Assembly (NCBI RefSeq): GCF_043555835.1
Contig: NZ_JBIGHV010000001.1
Location: 884,621-948,620 of the forward strand
DNA from: Pelomonas parva
GTDB lineage: Bacteria; Pseudomonadota; Gammaproteobacteria; Burkholderiales; Burkholderiaceae_C
Direction of reading: 5' to 3'
Length of the DNA: 64,000 bases
Of this stretch, positions 60,046 to 64,000 are shown piece by piece. Under the pieces are notes generated by a model that worked only from the letters and a program-made list of their open reading frames with translations, did no database searches and was not told the DNA's origin. The position numbers were made by a program, and so were the translations under genes. Numbering within the stretch: position 1 is the first letter of the stretch; each line of letters starts with the position of its first letter.

Positions 60046-61353
60046 ATGGCACAGCATCTGATCCCCTCCAATGCCACCCTCAAAGCCATCAAGGCGGGCG
60101 ACAGCCGCAAGCGCTTGAACGACGGTGCAGGCTTGTATCTGCTGCTGTTCGTCAAGGGCGGCTCCCACGCCTGGCGCCTGGACTACGCCGTTGCTGGTCG
60201 GCGCAAAACGCTCAGTCTCGGCACCTATCCACTCACCGGTCTCGCGGAGGCCCGCAAGCTCGCCGACGACGCACGCAAGCTCGTCCGCGCCGGTTTCGAC
60301 CCCAGCAAGCATCGACAAGCCAAGCGCGCCGAAGTGGAGAAGCAGCGGGAGCTGGAGGCGCTTGCCGAAGCAGGGATTGCCGCCCCGGGAACGTTTGAGG
60401 CGGTCGCGCGCGAGTGGTTCGCCAAGAACGAGTCCACCTGGGCTGACTCGCACTCCGACAAGATCATCAGGCGCCTTGAGCGAGACGTGTTCCCGTGGAT
60501 CGGCAGCCGGCCGGTCAAGGAAATCAAGCCCGCGGATGTCCTCGCCCTGCTGAGACGCGTTGAAGAACGGGGAGCGCTTGAAACAACCCATCGCGTCCAG
60601 CAGAACTGCGGTCAGGTTTTCCGCTACGCAGTGTCGACCGGGCTCATCGAAAGCGATCCAAGCCGCGACTTGCGTGGCGCCCTACCCGCTTGGAAGCCTG
60701 TCCACTACCCGACCATCACCGACCCGCGCGAAGTCGGACAGCTACTTCGCGACATCGATGATCACAAGGGCAAGCTCGTCACCCGGATCGCCATGCAGCT
60801 GACGCCCTTGCTGTTCGTGCGCCCAGGAGAGCTTCGCCAAGCTGAATGGTCGGAGATCAACCTCGAATCTGCAGAGTGGCGCATTCCCGCCGCAAAGATG
60901 AAGCGGCGCGTCATGCACATAGTGCCGCTTTCCACCCAGGCTGTCGCGTTGCTGAAGGACTTGCAGCCGCTCACCGGCAAGAGGAACTGGGTGTTCCCAG
61001 GCAACCGGACGAACGGCGAACCGATGAGCGAGAACACGGTGAACGCCGCGCTGCGGCGCATGGGCTATGACCGCACGATGCTGACCGCCCACGGTTTTAG
61101 AGGCATGGCTTCAACCATGCTGCACGAGCAAGGGTGGCCTTCCGACGTGATTGAGCGGCAGCTGTCCCATGTTGAACGCAACGAAGTCAAGGCTGCGTAC
61201 AACCATGCGGAGTACCTTCCTCAGCGCAGGGAAATGATGCAGGCCTGGGCTGACTACCTCGACTGCCTTCGTGCCCAGAAGCCAGCTCAGCCGAGCACTG
61301 CACATCGGTCCGCGCCTGCGGCCAACTCAGCGTCTCGTGTTGCAGCAGCGTGA
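60046..61353 (+). CDS. int: P4-type tyrosine recombinase (integrase)
   Basis: The 435-residue integrase has the DUF4102 arm-binding N-terminus (LNDGAGLYLLLFVKGGSHAWRLDY, LGTYPLTGLAEARKLADDAR), a core-binding domain (about residues 120-220) and the catalytic domain: Arg in LLFVRPGELRQAEW, His-x-x-Arg in TAHGFRGMASTML, a later His in QLSHVERNEV and the nucleophile Tyr in VKAAYNHAEYL. It inserts and excises an element at tRNA 3' ends. All catalytic residues are present, so it appears functional. It lies next to tRNA-Ala and reads away from it. Confidence 0.95.
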   Translation: MAQHLIPSNATLKAIKAGDSRKRLNDGAGLYLLLFVKGGSHAWRLDYAVAGRRKTLSLGTYPLTGLAEARKLADDARKLVRAGFDPSKHRQAKRAEVEKQRELEALAEAGIAAPGTFEAVAREWFAKNESTWADSHSDKIIRRLERDVFPWIGSRPVKEIKPADVLALLRRVEERGALETTHRVQQNCGQVFRYAVSTGLIESDPSRDLRGALPAWKPVHYPTITDPREVGQLLRDIDDHKGKLVTRIAMQLTPLLFVRPGELRQAEWSEINLESAEWRIPAAKMKRRVMHIVPLSTQAVALLKDLQPLTGKRNWVFPGNRTNGEPMSENTVNAALRRMGYDRTMLTAHGFRGMASTMLHEQGWPSDVIERQLSHVERNEVKAAYNHAEYLPQRREMMQAWADYLDCLRAQKPAQPSTAHRSAPAANSASRVAAA

Positions 61354-61374
61354 CCGAGCAAAGCAAGGACAGTC

Positions 61375-62958
61375 GTGACCAGCACACCGAAATTCCCTAA
61401 GCGCTTCGTCGTCATTCCTCAGAAGACATCGGTGAACCTGGACGAGCCGCAGAAGATCACCGTGGTCGGCCTAGGCCAGTTCACCACCCGCTCGCCCGCC
61501 GCTCGAAGGTCGTTTCAAGTGGCCATCGCGGCGCCCCCCGGTCGAGGAGGCGGCGCGACGCAGGTCAAGATTCTTGCGGCCAGGCCGGCGGCGCTGCAGC
61601 CGGCGCCCGGGCTCAAGGTGGTGAAGACCTCGCCGACCGACTGCGCGGTCCTCGTTGAGGGAGGGAATCTCAGCCTGACCGAAGTTCAGGAGAAGTCTGT
61701 TCCTGGAGCCAAGGTTTTCCAGGAGCAGTGGTACCGGCTGGATCGCCCCGCTCGACCCTGGCGCAAGTTGAGCACTGAGCTCAAGAAGCCGCGCGTGAAG
61801 CCCGGACATGGTGCGACGTACCAAGTCAAGGTGGTGGTCGATGGTCCAAAGCCCATACCACTTGCGGATGCGCTGGTCACCGTCATGCTGAACTCTGCAA
61901 AGGGTATCGGTCTGGAGGTCCGTACCGACACGGAAGGCATCGCCACATTCGTGTTGAGCAAGAGCACTTCAGAGCTCGAGTCCGTTGCCGTCGAACCTTT
62001 GCACTCTGCGTGGCCAGTTGCCCTGCTGAGCGTCTCAGTTCCCCAATCGACCCTGACCGTGAAGGTGCCCGCCCTCGCGATTGATGAGCCGGACGCGCGC
62101 AACAAGGTGTACGGCAAGGCCAAGATCGGCGACGGCAAGAAGGTTCGCGTCGGTGTGATCGACACCGGTGTCGGCAAACATGCTGCGCTGACGGTTCTCG
62201 GTGGGATGAACACCACGGGCGAGTCGGCGACGCTCTACACCGACGAGGAAGGTCACGGAACGCATGTGGCGGGGGTCATCGCTTCGTCAGCAAGCGGCTG
62301 GCGTCGAGGCGAGGCGCCAAAGGTCGAGCTGCTCTCCTACCGGATCTTCAAATCCGGCGCTGAATACGCCTCGACTTTCGACATCTCCACAGCGATCAAG
62401 CAGGCTGCGGCCGACGGATGTGACCTGATCAACCTCAGCATCGGCGGCGCCGAGGACGGCGCAGTCAAGGATGCCATCGACCTTGCCTGGGAAGCGGGCT
62501 GCGTCTGCATCGCGGCCACCGGGAACGATGGGCACGACAACGTCGACTATCCGGCTGGCTACAAACGATGCTTGGCGGTGTCGGCCATCGGACTTGAGGC
62601 GAGCTGGCCGGCCGGCACCTACATCGATTGGACCTTGAGCAAGGTGACGGGCAAGCAGATCGCAGGGTCGCAGACATTCTTCGCGAGCTTCTCGAACCGT
62701 GGATCCAAGGTGGCGATGACCGCTCCCGGGGTTGCCATCGTATCGACGATATTTGGAGATCGCTGGGGCGTCATGAGCGGCACCTCCATGGCAAGCCCGA
62801 TCGCCACCGGTGTTGTGGCGCGCGGCTTGGCCGGTAGCCTGGCGTTCGATCTCCCGCGGGACGCCGCTCGCTCCCAGGCCATCGTGGATCTCGCTCTTGC
62901 GAACGCCGAAGACCTTGGATTCACGGCCAGTAGGCAAGGAAAGGGCTTGGCGCGATAA
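61375..62958 (+). CDS. S8 subtilase without signal peptide, with built-in prodomain-like and Ig-like regions
   Basis: The 527-residue protease starts with GTG behind AAGGAC. Residues 5-125 look like an I9-type propeptide with an insertion (KRFVVIPQ, later LKVVKTSPTDCAVLVEGG and PGAKVFQEQWYRLDR). Residues 140-235 look like a carboxypeptidase-regulatory/Ig-like fold (PLADALVTVML, TDTEGIATFVL). The catalytic domain has Asp263 (VIDTGVG), His294 (GHGTHVAGVI), the oxyanion Asn384 (AATGND) and Ser471 (GTSMASP), so the triad is complete. There is no Sec or Tat signal, which suggests action inside the cell. The small next gene starts 8 bp later. It sits directly behind the integrase on an island. Confidence 0.9.
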   Translation: MTSTPKFPKRFVVIPQKTSVNLDEPQKITVVGLGQFTTRSPAARRSFQVAIAAPPGRGGGATQVKILAARPAALQPAPGLKVVKTSPTDCAVLVEGGNLSLTEVQEKSVPGAKVFQEQWYRLDRPARPWRKLSTELKKPRVKPGHGATYQVKVVVDGPKPIPLADALVTVMLNSAKGIGLEVRTDTEGIATFVLSKSTSELESVAVEPLHSAWPVALLSVSVPQSTLTVKVPALAIDEPDARNKVYGKAKIGDGKKVRVGVIDTGVGKHAALTVLGGMNTTGESATLYTDEEGHGTHVAGVIASSASGWRRGEAPKVELLSYRIFKSGAEYASTFDISTAIKQAAADGCDLINLSIGGAEDGAVKDAIDLAWEAGCVCIAATGNDGHDNVDYPAGYKRCLAVSAIGLEASWPAGTYIDWTLSKVTGKQIAGSQTFFASFSNRGSKVAMTAPGVAIVSTIFGDRWGVMSGTSMASPIATGVVARGLAGSLAFDLPRDAARSQAIVDLALANAEDLGFTASRQGKGLAR

Positions 62959-62966
62959 TCGAGGCC

Positions 62967-63230
62967 ATGAGCAGGTACGTTTTCTCGTTCCCCGCGCTGC
63001 AGCCCGACCCTGCTGTGGTGGCTGAGGCGCAGACGACCGTCAAGGCGTTGGGTGCCACGGTGGTGCGCTGCATCGCCGGCTCGATGCTGCTCGACGCTGC
63101 CCCCGCCGTCGCGTCCAAGGTTGCTGCGGCCATGCCTGATTGGCGGCTGAGCGAAGAGAACTGCGGCTACCGAGCCCCGGAACGCACCCCGTTGCAACGC
63201 GCGCGTCAGGCGGTTAACGGTAGGCGGTAA
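62967..63230 (+). CDS. Small I9-like protein, possible subtilase inhibitor/chaperone
   Basis: The 87-residue protein reads as beta (SRYVFSFPAL), helix (PAVVAEAQTTVKALG), two strands (ATVVRCIAGSMLLDA), helix (PAVASKVAAAMPD) and strand (WRLSEEN), with a basic tail. This is the order of the subtilisin propeptide/I9 inhibitor fold and matches the second half of the protease's own N-terminus (compare LKVVKTSPTDCAVLVEGG and ATVVRCIAGSMLLDA). It is 8 bp downstream of the protease, with a GAGG site unusually close to the ATG. Inference: it folds, inhibits or gives immunity against the protease. The match is by eye. Confidence 0.6.
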   Translation: MSRYVFSFPALQPDPAVVAEAQTTVKALGATVVRCIAGSMLLDAAPAVASKVAAAMPDWRLSEENCGYRAPERTPLQRARQAVNGRR

Positions 63231-63253
63231 TCCTGGATCGGGTGCAAGGGATA

Positions 63254-63281
63254 GCGAGTTCGAATCCCGCCGTACAGACCA
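63254..63281 (+). other. tRNA 3'-end fragment (T arm and acceptor strand)
   Basis: GCGAG-TTCGAAT-CCCGC looks like a T arm with one mismatch. It is followed by a 7-base strand CGTACAG, discriminator A and CCA. No matching 5' strand (CTGTACG) is present upstream. The fragment differs from tRNA-Ala except for GAGTTCGA and the CCA end. It probably marks an attachment site or an island scar. Confidence 0.55.
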
Positions 63282-63301
63282 AAAATAAGAAAAGAAATCA
63301 A

Positions 63302-63334
63302 GGATTTAGAAGCGAAAGCCTCTAAGTCCCTTTT
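63302..63334 (+). terminator. Rho-independent terminator after the island genes
   Basis: The stem GGATTTAGA/TCTAAGTCC (one G-U) with an inner GC-GAAA-GC tetraloop is followed by CTTTTTC. It lies behind the tRNA fragment, as would be normal after a tRNA gene. Confidence 0.8.
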
Positions 63335-63843
63335 TCATTTCGGCTCGAATTTCAGTTCCAGGGGTGAAGCAGAATTCTGCTTGCTTGTCGGCTAGTGATT
63401 GGCTGCCTGTCGAGGGAGCGATGCCGGCGCTGCCGAAGCCTCACGCCCCGTCCCCAGCCTCCCGAACACGGCGCTTTTCTCAGGCTGGCAGGTGACGTCC
63501 TCGTCGTGCCGCCCAGCGTGACGGCGACGTTCCAGGCGCGTTTGACGAGCGACGATCAGTCGATCCAAAACGACGACCACGGATTCACGGTTGCGTCTTC
63601 CAGTGAGCATGTCAGCATCCAGTCCCGTTCGACGAGCACATGATCCAGTCTTCATGAGCACCGGCGGCTGCCAGGGGCATGCGAACGGAGCAGTCCGTCG
63701 GCTTCGCAGCGTTTTGCACAGCACCCAAGCGATCTGGCCGCCGCACACCGCGTCAAACTGCGGCGAATGTCTGCTGATCGACGGGGTCGAACGGGTGATC
63801 TCGACCCGTTGCAGCCGAAGGCCCGGGCGCCGTGGGCGGCAGC
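63335..63843. other. Stretch without a supported gene
   Basis: About 510 bp with several short open frames on both strands, none with family similarity, signal sequence or a convincing ribosome site. Base composition is lower in GC than the main chromosome. I see no feature in it. Confidence 0.5.
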
Positions 63844-63897
63844 AAAGTGCCCTTATGTACAGCTCTCCATAAAGGGCACTTATGCACAGTGCTCGAT
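63844..63897. repeat. 27-bp tandem direct repeat with DnaA-box-like cores
   Basis: Copies 63844-63870 and 63871-63897 agree at 21 of 27 positions. Each holds a 9-mer close to a DnaA box: TTATGTACA (63853-63861) and TTATGCACA (63880-63888). The same region also contains an inverted pair AAGTGCCCTT/AAGGGCACTT. It looks like iterons or a double operator. Confidence 0.5.
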
Positions 63898-63960
63898 TAT
63901 GAGTAGCTCAGTAGGTGCTCGTGCGACATCTCCCTCGTGCGGGGGGCGTGCCTGGGCTTC

Positions 63961-63978
63961 GAAACTGTCCATAGTTTC
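63961..63978. promoter_or_regulatory. Inverted repeat before a possible truncated gene
   Basis: GAAACT-GTCCAT-AGTTTC lies 3 bp before an ATG (63982) that opens a frame running off the window (MLKGVK). It could be an operator in front of a gene, but too little of the frame is visible to call it. Confidence 0.3.
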
Positions 63979-64000
63979 GTCATGCTCAAAGGCGTCAAAC

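Noticed and set aside
63251..63281. Possible complete tRNA gene
   Set aside because: No 5' acceptor strand, D arm or anticodon arm can be found upstream; only a 3' fragment is present.
63392..63748. 118-codon minus-strand frame and an overlapping 82-codon plus-strand frame
   Set aside because: Neither shows a motif, signal sequence or ribosome site, and both have the look of chance frames.
63982..64000. Start of a gene at the right edge
   Set aside because: Only six codons are visible (MLKGVK), too little to support a coding call.

Overview
The window is GC-rich, densely coded chromosomal DNA. The gene content suggests a free-living betaproteobacterium of the order Burkholderiales, in the Rubrivivax/Roseateles/Leptothrix neighbourhood. 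It carries a PEP-CTERM protein, both fumarase classes, a comEC gene, a map-glnD pair and a class of dispersed hairpin repeats I associate with that group. This placement rests on family recognition, not on a search. Most of it is ordinary chromosome with several small accessory patches.

Layout. 0-12.5 kb: a PEP-CTERM phytase-like esterase, acetyl-CoA synthetase, a YqhA-type membrane protein, divergent class II and class I fumarases, a secreted depolymerase-like hydrolase, a zinc alcohol dehydrogenase, an MscS channel, a histone-deacetylase-family amidohydrolase and MoxR. 12.5-24 kb: dsbB and ridA, comEC, a lytic transglycosylase, two tandem ankyrin/TonB-like paralogues, a TgpA-type transglutaminase with its DUF58 partner, and a pectinesterase. 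Flipping 12.55-22.85 kb would put DUF58-TgpA directly behind moxR, so this block looks inverted. 24-27 kb: a hypothetical protein, a ParB-like protein and a lower-GC gene bounded by integron-cassette landmarks (attC).

26.9-36 kb: an L-fucose-type catabolic locus. It has two short-chain dehydrogenases, L-fuconate dehydratase, a FAH-family hydrolase and a complete ribose-type ABC transporter, with a ChaN-like gene embedded among the transporter genes and a divergent FadR-type regulator that has paired candidate operators. 36-43.8 kb: gamma-glutamyltransferase, a lower-GC Tat-exported GH10 xylanase, a DUF1501/DUF1800 pair and the scoAB CoA-transferase. 43.9-47.7 kb: an operon of outer-membrane barrel, double periplasmic-binding-domain protein, PAS-LuxR regulator and DUF3667 protein. 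47.7-59.7 kb: prolyl-hydroxylase-like enzyme, YaaA, DUF599, a sulfide/persulfide detoxification locus (two YeeE/YedE proteins, BigR-type ArsR regulator, divergent persulfide-dioxygenase-like enzyme) with a sharply readable control region, TolC, a PCMT-like protein, a MITE-like repeat, a self-regulating TetR, UppP, Map and GlnD.

59.8-64 kb: a genomic island downstream of tRNA-Ala(CGC). A P4-type integrase is followed by a subtilase without a signal peptide and a small protein that resembles a stand-alone subtilisin propeptide/inhibitor (I9-like). After these come a tRNA 3'-end fragment, a terminator and an iteron-like tandem repeat. The subtilase/small-protein pair is my leading candidate for an undescribed system.
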